Shown here in pieces: positions 1-6,783 of a stretch of 12,913 nt of DNA. Positions within the stretch are counted from its first letter, which is position 1, and each line of letters opens with the position of its first letter. This DNA is from DAOTUB01 sp034437455 (GTDB taxonomy: Bacteria; Chloroflexota; Anaerolineae; B4-G1). The notes beneath the pieces are model-generated. The model did no database searches. It was not told the DNA's origin and worked only from the letters and a program-made list of their open reading frames with translations. Location: assembly GCA_034437455.1 (NCBI GenBank), contig DAOTUB010000377.1, positions 1 to 12,913 on the forward strand, given 5' to 3'. Both the position numbers and the translations under genes were made by a program.

Positions 1-1
1 A

Positions 2-3000
2 GTATCTCTGACGACGGCTGACCTGGATGAAGACGGCAACGACGAGATCATCCTGGGCACCCTGAATGGCACCGGCACCGCTATGCGGCTGAGCGTCTAT
101 AAGCTGACGCACAGCGGCTCTGCGGTGACAGCCATCACCCGGGCGGTCTATCGAAATATCAGCTCAGGCGGCCCTCGGTGGAACGACGTCCAGGTGGCCG
201 TGGGCGACGTGGATGGAGATGGCGTGCAAGACGAAGTGGTGATCGGCGCGCTTTGGATGGGGCTTCTCCAGGCATATATCCGAATGTATAAAGGCGCTGG
301 CTTGAGCTACCTGGCGGCGCAAAGCCAGCAGATCGGCTTCTTTCCAACCGAGGACTTGGAGATGGCTATCGGCCAGTTGGACGGCCAGACGGGCGAGCAG
401 ATCGTGCTGGCGACCTGGGGCGGCATCCCGCCTGCGTCGTGTAGCGCCAGCATGGCCACCCTCCGATACGATAGCAACACCGGGACGTTTAGCGAGGTTT
501 ACTCGGAACAAAAGTTCAGGGGGGGCTTCAGGGTGGGCGCTTATTCCAGCGCGCTCGCCACCGGCGACGTCGATAGCGACGGCCTGGACGAGGTCATCCA
601 CGCCCGCGGCATGGAAGTCGTGGCGAAGGATATACTGCAAAGTGGCGCCGTGTTTACCTCGAGCTTGCTGCTTGTCAACTACTACCCCTCGCTGGCCGTG
701 GGCGACGTAGACGGCGACGGCCGGGCCGAAATCGTCTACAGTAGCCCGGGGAGTTGGACGACCATTCTGAAAAAGATGGATATATCCAGCGACAGGTTAT
801 CGCTGGTGGGAATGCATTACGTGACGGGTGTGCCGCTGCTGGCCGACCTGGATGGCGACTCGGCCGTGGCCACCTTCAAGCGCTGCGACGAGTTTTCGGA
901 CGTCCGCGTCCTGGGAGTGGTGAACTCGTATCCCGTGTGGTACGACGACGACGGCGAATCCCTCCAGTACACCGGCGGCGGGATGGCGAATTCGACCACG
1001 GCCACCACCGGCGAGGAGGATGGCTGGAAAGTCTCGTTGGGCGGATCGATAACCATCGGCACCAAGCAGGATATCTCTGTCATCGTCAAGATTGGCGAAT
1101 GGCGGGCCTCGGTGACTCAATCGTTCCTGGGCACGTTCGGAGGCGGCACCAGCCGGGAGGAATCTACCAGCGAGTCGGACGGTTACGACTTTGGAACTAT
1201 GGAGTTTGCTCAGGGCGGGGTCTGCTATACCAAGACCTCGTACAAGTGCTACGAGTACGAAATAACCAAACCCGGCTCCACGGGCGCTACCACCGCCATG
1301 AGCTGCGTTCCGGTGGTAGGCACGGGAATGCCGCCGCAATGGTGTTCGACGCTGGACAACTGGTATTCGCCCGCGTTCAGGGCGGAGGCCGGCAGCTCGT
1401 GGGCGCCGATCGGCCATCACCCACCCAATGCCCCCGACACGCTGTCTGTGGACCTGGGCTGGTCCAACAATTATCCTGTGCGAACCGAGCCGCCGGTGGA
1501 TCCCTTCCGGGTCTGGTGGCAAAGGAGTACTTCGATGGGCGTGCAGGGTGACGTGGTCACGGGCAGCCCCAGCACATGGTCCGTCCAAAAATCGAGCGGC
1601 GCCACCACGATGAAAACCGGCAGCTTTGAAACCAACACGACCGTCAGCGCCGGCTTTGACTTGTTTGCCTTCTCAATGGACGCCAGCTTTACAGCCGGCT
1701 ATGGCAAGGAGTGGAGCAGCAGCGTCGGGTGGGAAGAAGGGATCGAGTTTACAGGCTCAGTTTATGCTTTCCCAACGAGCTGCCAGGGCGACCCGTGCAA
1801 GAGTTATAGCGTCGTGCCGTATGTCTACGAGGCCCAGGCTGTGACGAATGCAGGGGTGCGTTACCCTTACCTCGAACAAGATTACTACGTCGCCTGGAAG
1901 GATACACGCGCCCAGGCCGCTGCGTCTGCACCCCGATCCATCGTGGGGCTGGTTCCGCAGGCGCCCGTCATCACCAGCACCACCCATCCCGACCCGGCCA
2001 CGTGGTATCCCACCAGCACGCTCGTCCTGGACTGGGACCAGCCGACGGATGATCTGGCGGTGGTGGTCGGCTACAAGTGGAATCTGAACCAGACTCCCGT
2101 GACCACGCCAACCACCGTCATCTACCTGACGACCACGCACACTTACGAGGGTCTGGCCGATGGCGTCTATTACCTGCACATCCAGGCGATGGGCGATGGC
2201 GGCGACCTGGGGCCGGTCACACACCGGGCCGTGCGCGTGGATATGAACGCGCCGCAGGTCGAGCTGGTCGCCGACCCATTCGTGCCGGATGGCTTTGACG
2301 GCTGGTACAACACGCCGGTCACCGTCAGCGTGGCCGCCGCCGATACCACCGGCTCTGGCGTCGCCAGCGTCGAAATCAGCGCCGACGGCGCGATCTGGCA
2401 GCCCTACACCACGTCCCTTCAGATCACAGAAGATACCCCCGGCATCACGCTGTGGGCGCGGGCGACGGATGACTTGGGCCACACGTCGGAGCCTATCTCC
2501 ACCACGGTCAAGCTGGACCAGACTCCACCCAGCACGCGGGATTCGGATGGTTGGGGGTTGAGCTATGCCAACGTCATCACCGACGAGGTGGGCAATGCGC
2601 AACTGGTGCTGGGCGGCGCGTTCAGCGATACGCTCTCCGGCCGGCTGCAAGTGGAGGTCAAGGCCGGCGATACGGGCGCCTGGAATCCCGTCAGTGTGGT
2701 GGGCGATCTGCCGATGCCGCCGGGCAACGAGATTCCTGACACCACCATGACCAGCCTCCAGTGGATATATACGCCCACGTTCGAGATCCGCGGCGTGTAT
2801 CCGTTGTGGTTGCGCGGCGTGGATGCGGCCGGCAACTATGGCTACTATTATTCGAACACTCACGTGACGACTGCTGGCTTTTTCTGGTGGGAGCCGGACG
2901 ACGTGCCGGAGTTGATCGAAAGCCGGGTGAGCGTGTCGCCGCGCCAGGCTAATCCTGGCGACGTGATGGCCTTTACGGTGGGCGCGCGCAACTCGGGCTA

Positions 3001-4300
3001 CCAGGAAGCGCAACTGCTCGTCACCAACACGGTGCCGGGCGGCCTCACCGTCGTGCCGGATTCGATCAGCGACGAGGGCCAATACGACGCCGACACGGGC
3101 GTCATCACCTGGACGCTGCACGCGCTGTGGCCCGGCCAGACGCGCTACCTCTTCTTCGAGGCCAGCGCCGATGAGACCACCACACCCATCACGCCGGAAA
3201 ACCGGCTGGACCTGATGGCCTACTGGCTGTGGGATCAATCGGTGCCCGGCGTGCCTCCCGAACCGGCGCGCCACTATTACTCGACCACCACGACTCTGAC
3301 GGTGGTGCCGGGGGCGGACCTGGCCGTCGCTGCGGCAAGCGCATCCGATTCATCTGCGCCGCGCGTGCTGGACGCCGCAGTCGTGGAAGGGGACATCGTC
3401 AGCGACCCGGAGGTGACGCTGGTCGTCAACGCCAGCCCCAACACGCGCTTCTTGTACGTCAAAGAGTGGACGTGGGACGCCGATCTCAACGAGTGGAGCC
3501 TGGCCGGTGAAAGCGGCTGGGTGCCCTTCGAGGCCGGGGCGGGCTTTGAGCTGACCCAAGATGCGGCCGGCAAATACGGGCGCTACACGTGGACACTATC
3601 CGACGGCGACGGCGTCAAATACCTGGGCGTCTGGGTAGCCGACGCCGACGGACAGACCAGCAACATCAACGAAGGCAACATGATCTATACCAATCGGATG
3701 TCGGTCGAAGGGCAACAACTGGCGGCCGGCCAGCGCGTGCAGTACCGCGTGGGGTGGCACGCCAACGACCTGGCGATCCTCAACCTGGTGAGCTTGAGCG
3801 GAGACGCGGACCTCTACGTCTGGAAGCCGCGCGCCGGGTTCATGCCGCACTATTACAGCAACGCTGTTCCAACGGGTGTGGACCTGTCGCTCGACACGGT
3901 CGGCTTTTTTGCTCCCGAAGAAGGCATGTACGTGATCGAAGTCGAGGCCGTGACGGACGCCTACTATCGCCTGGTGGCCGCCGGCGGTATGTCTACGGAC
4001 GGCGCGTCGCTGGCCGAGACGCGGGTCAATCCGGCCTGGGCCAGCCTGACCGAGGATGACGTGGCCCTGCTCAAGGCGCAGGATGAAGCGTGCAAACGAC
4101 GCACGATGATGCGTGATGCTCACCAGACGCTGGCTGCCTTGCAGAGCACGCACCTGACGCAGGCCGAAAAGGATCGCCCGGCGCATCCGCTCACCCTGAG
4201 CACGCCCTACCGCCGCGGCGATGTAGAGATACTGTCCAGCGCGCCTCCAGTACCGACCACATACGCGTACTTGGTGTATTTGCCGTTGATATTCAAGTAA
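2..4300 (+). CDS. Large secreted FG-GAP/VCBS-repeat, Ig-like multidomain protein (5' end missing)
   Basis: The reading frame is open from base 2 and the N-terminus, including any signal peptide, lies outside the window. Residues 1-27 before the Met at 83 already form an FG-GAP/VCBS unit (ADLDEDGNDEIILG). Counting from that Met, further calcium-binding repeats sit near 36-57 (GDVDGDGVQDEV), 94-111, 157-173 (GDVDSDGLDEV), 204-219 (GDVDGDGRAEIV) and 251-260, as in beta-propeller blades. Residues 300-620 are Ser/Thr/Gly-rich, beta-like and contain most of the Cys; I do not recognise this region. Ig-like modules follow at about 627-720 and 722-812 (SGVASVEISADG, then TLWARATDDLGHTS), and another at 820-930. 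A DUF11-like module spans about 945-1075 and a PPC-like module about 1207-1300 (SLSGDADLYVW). The protein ends in a charged linker and a hydrophobic tail, YLVYLPLIFK. Known families of this type are exported and act in adhesion or binding; the ligand is unknown. No peptidase or hydrolase active site was recognised. Confidence 0.9.
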   Translation, partial: VSLTTADLDEDGNDEIILGTLNGTGTAMRLSVYKLTHSGSAVTAITRAVYRNISSGGPRWNDVQVAVGDVDGDGVQDEVVIGALWMGLLQAYIRMYKGAGLSYLAAQSQQIGFFPTEDLEMAIGQLDGQTGEQIVLATWGGIPPASCSASMATLRYDSNTGTFSEVYSEQKFRGGFRVGAYSSALATGDVDSDGLDEVIHARGMEVVAKDILQSGAVFTSSLLLVNYYPSLAVGDVDGDGRAEIVYSSPGSWTTILKKMDISSDRLSLVGMHYVTGVPLLADLDGDSAVATFKRCDEFSDVRVLGVVNSYPVWYDDDGESLQYTGGGMANSTTATTGEEDGWKVSLGGSITIGTKQDISVIVKIGEWRASVTQSFLGTFGGGTSREESTSESDGYDFGTMEFAQGGVCYTKTSYKCYEYEITKPGSTGATTAMSCVPVVGTGMPPQWCSTLDNWYSPAFRAEAGSSWAPIGHHPPNAPDTLSVDLGWSNNYPVRTEPPVDPFRVWWQRSTSMGVQGDVVTGSPSTWSVQKSSGATTMKTGSFETNTTVSAGFDLFAFSMDASFTAGYGKEWSSSVGWEEGIEFTGSVYAFPTSCQGDPCKSYSVVPYVYEAQAVTNAGVRYPYLEQDYYVAWKDTRAQAAASAPRSIVGLVPQAPVITSTTHPDPATWYPTSTLVLDWDQPTDDLAVVVGYKWNLNQTPVTTPTTVIYLTTTHTYEGLADGVYYLHIQAMGDGGDLGPVTHRAVRVDMNAPQVELVADPFVPDGFDGWYNTPVTVSVAAADTTGSGVASVEISADGAIWQPYTTSLQITEDTPGITLWARATDDLGHTSEPISTTVKLDQTPPSTRDSDGWGLSYANVITDEVGNAQLVLGGAFSDTLSGRLQVEVKAGDTGAWNPVSVVGDLPMPPGNEIPDTTMTSLQWIYTPTFEIRGVYPLWLRGVDAAGNYGYYYSNTHVTTAGFFWWEPDDVPELIESRVSVSPRQANPGDVMAFTVGARNSGYQEAQLLVTNTVPGGLTVVPDSISDEGQYDADTGVITWTLHALWPGQTRYLFFEASADETTTPITPENRLDLMAYWLWDQSVPGVPPEPARHYYSTTTTLTVVPGADLAVAAASASDSSAPRVLDAAVVEGDIVSDPEVTLVVNASPNTRFLYVKEWTWDADLNEWSLAGESGWVPFEAGAGFELTQDAAGKYGRYTWTLSDGDGVKYLGVWVADADGQTSNINEGNMIYTNRMSVEGQQLAAGQRVQYRVGWHANDLAILNLVSLSGDADLYVWKPRAGFMPHYYSNAVPTGVDLSLDTVGFFAPEEGMYVIEVEAVTDAYYRLVAAGGMSTDGASLAETRVNPAWASLTEDDVALLKAQDEACKRRTMMRDAHQTLAALQSTHLTQAEKDRPAHPLTLSTPYRRGDVEILSSAPPVPTTYAYLVYLPLIFK

Positions 4301-4307
4301 ATGGTTA
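4299..4307. repeat. Left target-site duplication AAATGGTTA
   Basis: This is a 9-bp direct repeat identical to 4398-4406 and abutting the terminal inverted repeat of the 90-bp element. Its first two bases are the last two of the TAA stop codon (4298-4300) of the large secreted-protein gene, so the insertion left the stop codon intact. Confidence 0.85.
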
Positions 4308-4397
4308 GGGTGTGTTTCAAATGGGTTGAGTAGCCGCGCTTTCCATAGCGCGCGGTATGGAAACCGCGACTACCTCCAACCGAAATGAAACACACCC
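4308..4397. mobile_element. 90-bp MITE-like palindromic element with 12-bp terminal inverted repeats
   Basis: The ends are perfect 12-bp inverted repeats (GGGTGTGTTTCA at 4308-4319, its complement at 4386-4397). The palindrome continues inward: GGTTG 4324-4328 with CAACC 4377-4381, GTAG 4330-4333 with CTAC 4370-4373, CGCG 4335-4338 with CGCG 4365-4368, and TTTCCATA 4340-4347 with TATGGAAA 4356-4363, leaving an 8-nt loop. It has no coding capacity and is flanked by a perfect 9-bp direct repeat, which is the signature of a transposed, non-autonomous element. It would need a transposase in trans; none is in the window and I cannot name the parent IS family. Transcribed, it would fold into a long hairpin just after the upstream stop codon and could act as an mRNA 3' stabiliser or weak terminator, though it has no U-tract. 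Confidence 0.85.
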
Positions 4398-4406
4398 AAA
4401 TGGTTA
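4398..4406. repeat. Right target-site duplication AAATGGTTA
   Basis: This is the second copy of the 9-bp direct repeat, directly after the right terminal inverted repeat that ends at 4397. It shows no mismatch to the left copy, which suggests a fairly recent insertion. Confidence 0.85.
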
Positions 4407-4408
4407 AA

Positions 4409-4440
4409 CCCCCGTAGGTCGCGCCCGCGGCTTGCGGGGG
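4409..4440. repeat. GC-rich inverted repeat next to the MITE
   Basis: CCCCCG (4409-4414) is complementary to CGGGGG (4435-4440). The 20-nt GC-rich interior contains the palindromic core CGCGCCCGCG. No U-tract follows on the plus strand, so this is not a typical intrinsic terminator. It begins two bases after the target duplication, so it may be the original 3' structure of the upstream gene, displaced by the insertion, or a separate repeat. Confidence 0.4.
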
Positions 4441-4460
4441 AGAGAACCGTCATCTACAAT
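4432..4460 (+). promoter_or_regulatory. Candidate sigma-70 promoter for proC
   Basis: TTGCGG at 4432-4437 and TACAAT at 4455-4460 are separated by 17 bp. The -10 matches 5 of 6 consensus bases, the -35 only the TTG. Initiation near 4467 would give a leader of about 150 nt that includes the 12-bp hairpin at 4487-4515. The -35 overlaps the neighbouring GC-rich repeat, so this is a moderate call from spacing and the -10 alone. Confidence 0.4.
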
Positions 4461-4486
4461 CAAGCTCAGGTGTAACTAAAGACATG

Positions 4487-4515
4487 GAAAGCCTTGCCAT
4501 CTTGGCAAGGCTTTC
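4487..4515 (+). promoter_or_regulatory. Perfect 12-bp hairpin in the proC leader
   Basis: GAAAGCCTTGCC (4487-4498) pairs without mismatch with GGCAAGGCTTTC (4504-4515) around a 5-nt loop, ATCTT. On the plus strand the next bases are TCCTGTACTG, so there is no U-run. The structure could be a terminator-like 3' end of upstream transcription, an RNA processing site, or a leader element of proC. The sequence does not decide between these. Confidence 0.55.
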
Positions 4516-4617
4516 TCCTGTACTGATTGCTGGCCGGTTTGAGCGTATAGAAGAAACGTGGCAAGATCATGGCTTGCTGGCCAGATTATCCAGACTATAC
4601 CCGCTTCAGGAGGAAAA

Positions 4618-5490
4618 ATGACAACCAACCCATTACAAGGATTGACGCTCGCCTTTATCGGCGGCGGCACGATGGCCCGAGGAATCATCCACGCACTGCT
4701 GGACGCCGGCGGGGTGAACCCGGAGCAGATCGTCGCCAGCGATCCGTTGGCAGGGCAGCGACAGATGCTACAGACGGACTATGGCGTGCGCGTCACCGGC
4801 GATAACGCCGCCGCCGTCGGCAAGGCGGACGTCGTCATCCTCTCCGTCAAACCCCAGGTATTACCCGCCGTGCTGGACGAGTTACGCGGCGACGTCCGGC
4901 CCGATGCGCTCGTGCTCTCCATCGTCGCCGGAATGCCCATCGCCACCATCAGCGCCGGTCTCGATCACCCCGCCGTGGTGCGGACGATGCCGAACACGCC
5001 GGCGCAGATCGGCGAGGGGATGACGGTTTGGACCGCGTCACCGGCGGTCACCGAGACGCAGCACGCCCAGGCGCGAGCGATCCTCCAGGCGATGGGCAAG
5101 GAGATGTACGTTCATCACGAGGACGCGCTCGACATGGCGACCGCCGTCAGCGGCACCGGCCCGACCTACGTCTTCCTGTTGATGGAGGCGCTCGTGGACG
5201 CCGCTGTGCACCTGGGCTTTTCCCGCAGAGAGGCGCGTCTGCTCGTCATCCAGACCGTGCTCGGCTCGGTCAAGTTCGCGCAGCAGTCGGAGCTTCACCT
5301 GGCGCAGTTGCGGAATATGGTCACCTCTCCCGGCGGCACGAGCGCGGAGGCGATCTACCAGATGGAGAAGGGAAACCTGCGCACGGTGCTCTCGAAGGGA
5401 GTGTGGGCGGCCTACCAGAAATCCCGCGTGCTGGGCAAACGGGCACAGGAGCCAATGGAAGCCCCGCTGAAAGTCGACAACGCCGGATAG
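4618..5490 (+). CDS. proC: Pyrroline-5-carboxylate reductase
   Basis: This is the last enzyme of proline biosynthesis, reducing 1-pyrroline-5-carboxylate to L-proline with NAD(P)H in the cytoplasm. The 290-residue product is slightly longer than the usual 265-280. The N-terminal Rossmann fold shows LAFIGGGTMARGI at 11-23. Family blocks follow: VVILSVKPQ at 72-80, VRTMPNTPAQIGEG at 121-134, SGTGPTYVFLLMEAL at 178-192, and the C-terminal signature around 234-255 with SPGGTSAEAI. The start is ATG 4618, because a strong Shine-Dalgarno AGGAGG (4608-4613) precedes it; a GTG at 4558 in the same frame has no such site and adds 20 non-homologous residues. The gene stands alone, with a structured leader upstream and a shared terminator downstream. 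The tail after residue 275 is poorly conserved. Confidence 0.95.
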   Translation: MTTNPLQGLTLAFIGGGTMARGIIHALLDAGGVNPEQIVASDPLAGQRQMLQTDYGVRVTGDNAAAVGKADVVILSVKPQVLPAVLDELRGDVRPDALVLSIVAGMPIATISAGLDHPAVVRTMPNTPAQIGEGMTVWTASPAVTETQHAQARAILQAMGKEMYVHHEDALDMATAVSGTGPTYVFLLMEALVDAAVHLGFSRREARLLVIQTVLGSVKFAQQSELHLAQLRNMVTSPGGTSAEAIYQMEKGNLRTVLSKGVWAAYQKSRVLGKRAQEPMEAPLKVDNAG

Positions 5491-5537
5491 AGCTCATCTG
5501 GTTGAGGAGTGGCGTTCCTGGGAAATGAACAATGAAA

Positions 5538-5569
5538 AACCGCCTGGCCTGCGGAGAGGCCACGCGGTT
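5538..5569. terminator. Bidirectional intrinsic terminator between proC and the cold-shock gene
   Basis: AACCGC (5538-5543) and TGGCCT (5545-5550) pair with AGGCCA (5557-5562) and GCGGTT (5564-5569). There is one internal mismatch and a 6-nt loop. On the minus strand the stem runs into five T (5539-5535), a canonical terminator for the cold-shock gene. On the plus strand it is followed by ATACGTCTTTT, a weaker U-tract that can serve proC. The position between two convergent stop codons supports a shared role. Confidence 0.85.
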
Positions 5570-5605
5570 ATACGTCTTTTGAGTGGGTTTTACCCTACTG
5601 CTTCT

Positions 5606-5827
5606 TTACCAGTCTGGTGTTAGAGTCCTCACACCGACGGCGCGCAATCCCTTGGGGCCTTGCTCGACGGAGAATTCAACCTGTTGGTTTTCGCGCAACG
5701 AGCGGAATCCCTCCCCCTCGATGGCCGTGTGATGGACAAACACATCCTCTCCCTCTTCGCGAGAGATAAAGCCAAATCCCTTGGCATCGTTGAACCATTT
5801 GACGGTTCCGTTTTCTTTTTCAGTCAT
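5606..5827 (-). CDS. Cold-shock protein, CspA family
   Basis: A 73-residue single cold-shock domain, the usual family size. RNP1 is KGFGFI (16-21) and RNP2 is VFVHH (29-33), on a five-strand OB-fold that starts GTVKWFND. Such proteins bind single-stranded RNA and DNA in the cytoplasm and act as RNA chaperones or transcription antiterminators. The start is well set: on the minus strand AAGGAGT (5841-5835) lies 7 nt before the ATG. A promoter at 5959-5986 gives a leader of about 125 nt, long as in many csp genes, with a terminator-like structure inside it, so post-transcriptional control is plausible. Whether it is cold-induced or constitutive cannot be read from the sequence, so I give no cspA-to-cspE letter. 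Confidence 0.95.
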   Translation of the reverse strand: MTEKENGTVKWFNDAKGFGFISREEGEDVFVHHTAIEGEGFRSLRENQQVEFSVEQGPKGLRAVGVRTLTPDW

Positions 5828-5878
5828 TTTCTACACTCCTTAATTTGTGTGATTTTAGGCGAAGCAGCACGGGCAAAC

Positions 5879-5911
5879 AAAAAAAGACTACCCAGTCTCC
5901 GCAAGTCTGGG
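5879..5911 (-). promoter_or_regulatory. Terminator-like element with alternative hairpins in the cold-shock leader
   Basis: Read on the minus strand, a short run AGACT-GGGT-AGTCT (5898-5885) forms a 5-bp hairpin immediately followed by a run of T (5885-5879). The same AGTCT can also pair with another AGACT at 5908-5904, and CCCAG (5911-5907) can pair with CTGGG (5895-5891). These pairings compete with each other. The element lies between the predicted promoter and the start codon, the position of an attenuator or thermosensor. The stems are short, so the call is tentative. Confidence 0.5.
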
Positions 5912-5958
5912 CAATCTTTGATATTACAGCCAAAACCTACTTCGTCCTACCTGGTACA

Positions 5959-5986
5959 ATCATATCACACTTTTGAAAAATAGCAA
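5959..5986 (-). promoter_or_regulatory. Sigma-70 promoter of the cold-shock gene
   Basis: On the minus strand, TTGCTA (5986-5981) and TATGAT (5964-5959) are separated by 16 bp, giving four and five matches to the consensus. Transcription would begin near 5952 and leave a leader of about 125 nt before the ATG at 5827. Confidence 0.6.
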
Positions 5987-6008
5987 GTTGGTTGGAGGGT
6001 CTCTCTTC

Positions 6009-6036
6009 TTGCTTACTCGCCCGTTTGCTGTACAAT
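6009..6036 (+). promoter_or_regulatory. Sigma-70 promoter of the two-component operon
   Basis: TTGCTT (6009-6014) and TACAAT (6031-6036) are separated by 16 bp. Initiation near 6043 leaves a leader of about 29 nt before the ATG at 6072. The -35 element lies 22 bp from the -35 of the divergent cold-shock promoter, so the two promoters are back to back. I see no 11-bp Pho-type repeats here, so simple Pho autoregulation from this site is not supported. Confidence 0.6.
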
Positions 6037-6071
6037 AACACAGGCAACATTACAACGTGGAAGGAATAAGT

Positions 6072-6779
6072 ATGACCGAAAAAGTACTGGTCGTGGAGGA
6101 CGAACCCACCCTGCTGGATACGCTCGATTACAACCTGACCCGCCAGGGCTACCAGGTCTATACCGCCGCCGATGGCCTGGCGGCCCTGAATGTGGCTCGC
6201 CAGGAGCAACCCGACCTCATCCTGCTCGACGTCATGCTCCCCGGACTGGACGGCTTGGAGGTCTGTCGCATCCTGCGCCAGGAGATGAACGCGCCCATCC
6301 TGATGCTCACCGCCCGCGACGAGGAAGTGGACAAGATCGTGGGGCTGGAAGTGGGGGCCGACGACTATATGACCAAGCCCTTCAGCATGCGGGAACTCCT
6401 CGCCCGGGTCAAGGCGCTGCTGCGCCGGGTGCGCCTGATGCGAGAGGAGATGGCGGGGGAGGATGAACCTGTCGTCCGAGACGTGCTGCGCTTTGGCGAC
6501 CTGACCATAGACCTGACCCGCTGCGAGGTATCGCGCCAGGAGGAGGCGTTGCACCTAAAGCCCAGAGAGTACGACCTGCTGGTCTTTTTGGCGCGCAACC
6601 GGGGCGCCGTGCTCTCCCGCGACCTGCTTCTGGAGCGGGTGTGGGGCTGGGATTACGGCGGCGGCAGCCGCACCGTGGACGTGCACGTCCGCTGGCTGCG
6701 GGAAAAGATCGAGCCTGACCCGGCAAGCCCGGTCCGCATCGTCACCGTGCGCGGCATCGGCTATCGTTTCGAGGGATAA
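6072..6779 (+). CDS. phoB: OmpR/PhoB-family response regulator
   Basis: A 235-residue DNA-binding response regulator. The receiver domain (about 4-117) has the acidic pair E9-D10, phosphoacceptor D53 in LILLDVMLPGLDG, T80 and K102 in KPF. The C-terminal winged helix (about 135-235) ends RTVDVHVRWLREKIEP then TVRGIGYRFEG, typical of PhoB/PhoP-like members. Phosphorylation by the adjacent kinase would promote dimerisation and binding to 11-bp direct repeats. The start is ATG 6072 behind GGAAGGAA; the in-frame GTG at 6057 would overlap that ribosome site. The kinase gene begins 4 nt after the stop codon. Assignment to phosphate control is an inference from similarity, from the kinase architecture and from the Pho-box-like repeats after the operon; other OmpR-family roles remain possible. 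Confidence 0.88.
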   Translation: MTEKVLVVEDEPTLLDTLDYNLTRQGYQVYTAADGLAALNVARQEQPDLILLDVMLPGLDGLEVCRILRQEMNAPILMLTARDEEVDKIVGLEVGADDYMTKPFSMRELLARVKALLRRVRLMREEMAGEDEPVVRDVLRFGDLTIDLTRCEVSRQEEALHLKPREYDLLVFLARNRGAVLSRDLLLERVWGWDYGGGSRTVDVHVRWLREKIEPDPASPVRIVTVRGIGYRFEG

Positions 6780-6783
6780 AATC

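Noticed and set aside
200..240. GDVDGDGVQDEV resembles a dockerin calcium loop, which would suggest a cellulosome.
   Set aside because: The motif recurs at blade-like spacing with hydrophobic flanks of the AVGDVDGDG type, as in FG-GAP/VCBS repeats. There is no paired dockerin duplicate and no cohesin nearby.
1757..3274. A 505-codon open frame on the minus strand inside the large secreted-protein gene.
   Set aside because: It is the antisense of a well-supported modular protein, reads as Arg/His/Gly-rich nonsense with no domain, and has no ribosome site. High GC content produces such frames.
4308..4397. The palindrome after the large gene as a simple rho-independent terminator.
   Set aside because: It has no U-run, it extends over 90 bp, and it is bounded by perfect terminal repeats and a 9-bp duplication, which a plain terminator would not have.
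4596..4601. TATACC with TTGCTG at 4574-4579 as the proC promoter.
   Set aside because: The start would fall on the Shine-Dalgarno just before the ATG, leaving almost no leader. The 4432-4460 pair has a better -10 and ideal spacing.
6057..6071. An upstream GTG start for the response regulator.
   Set aside because: It would place the ribosome site GGAAGGAA inside the coding region and add residues (MEGIS) outside the conserved receiver start. ATG 6072 is correctly spaced.
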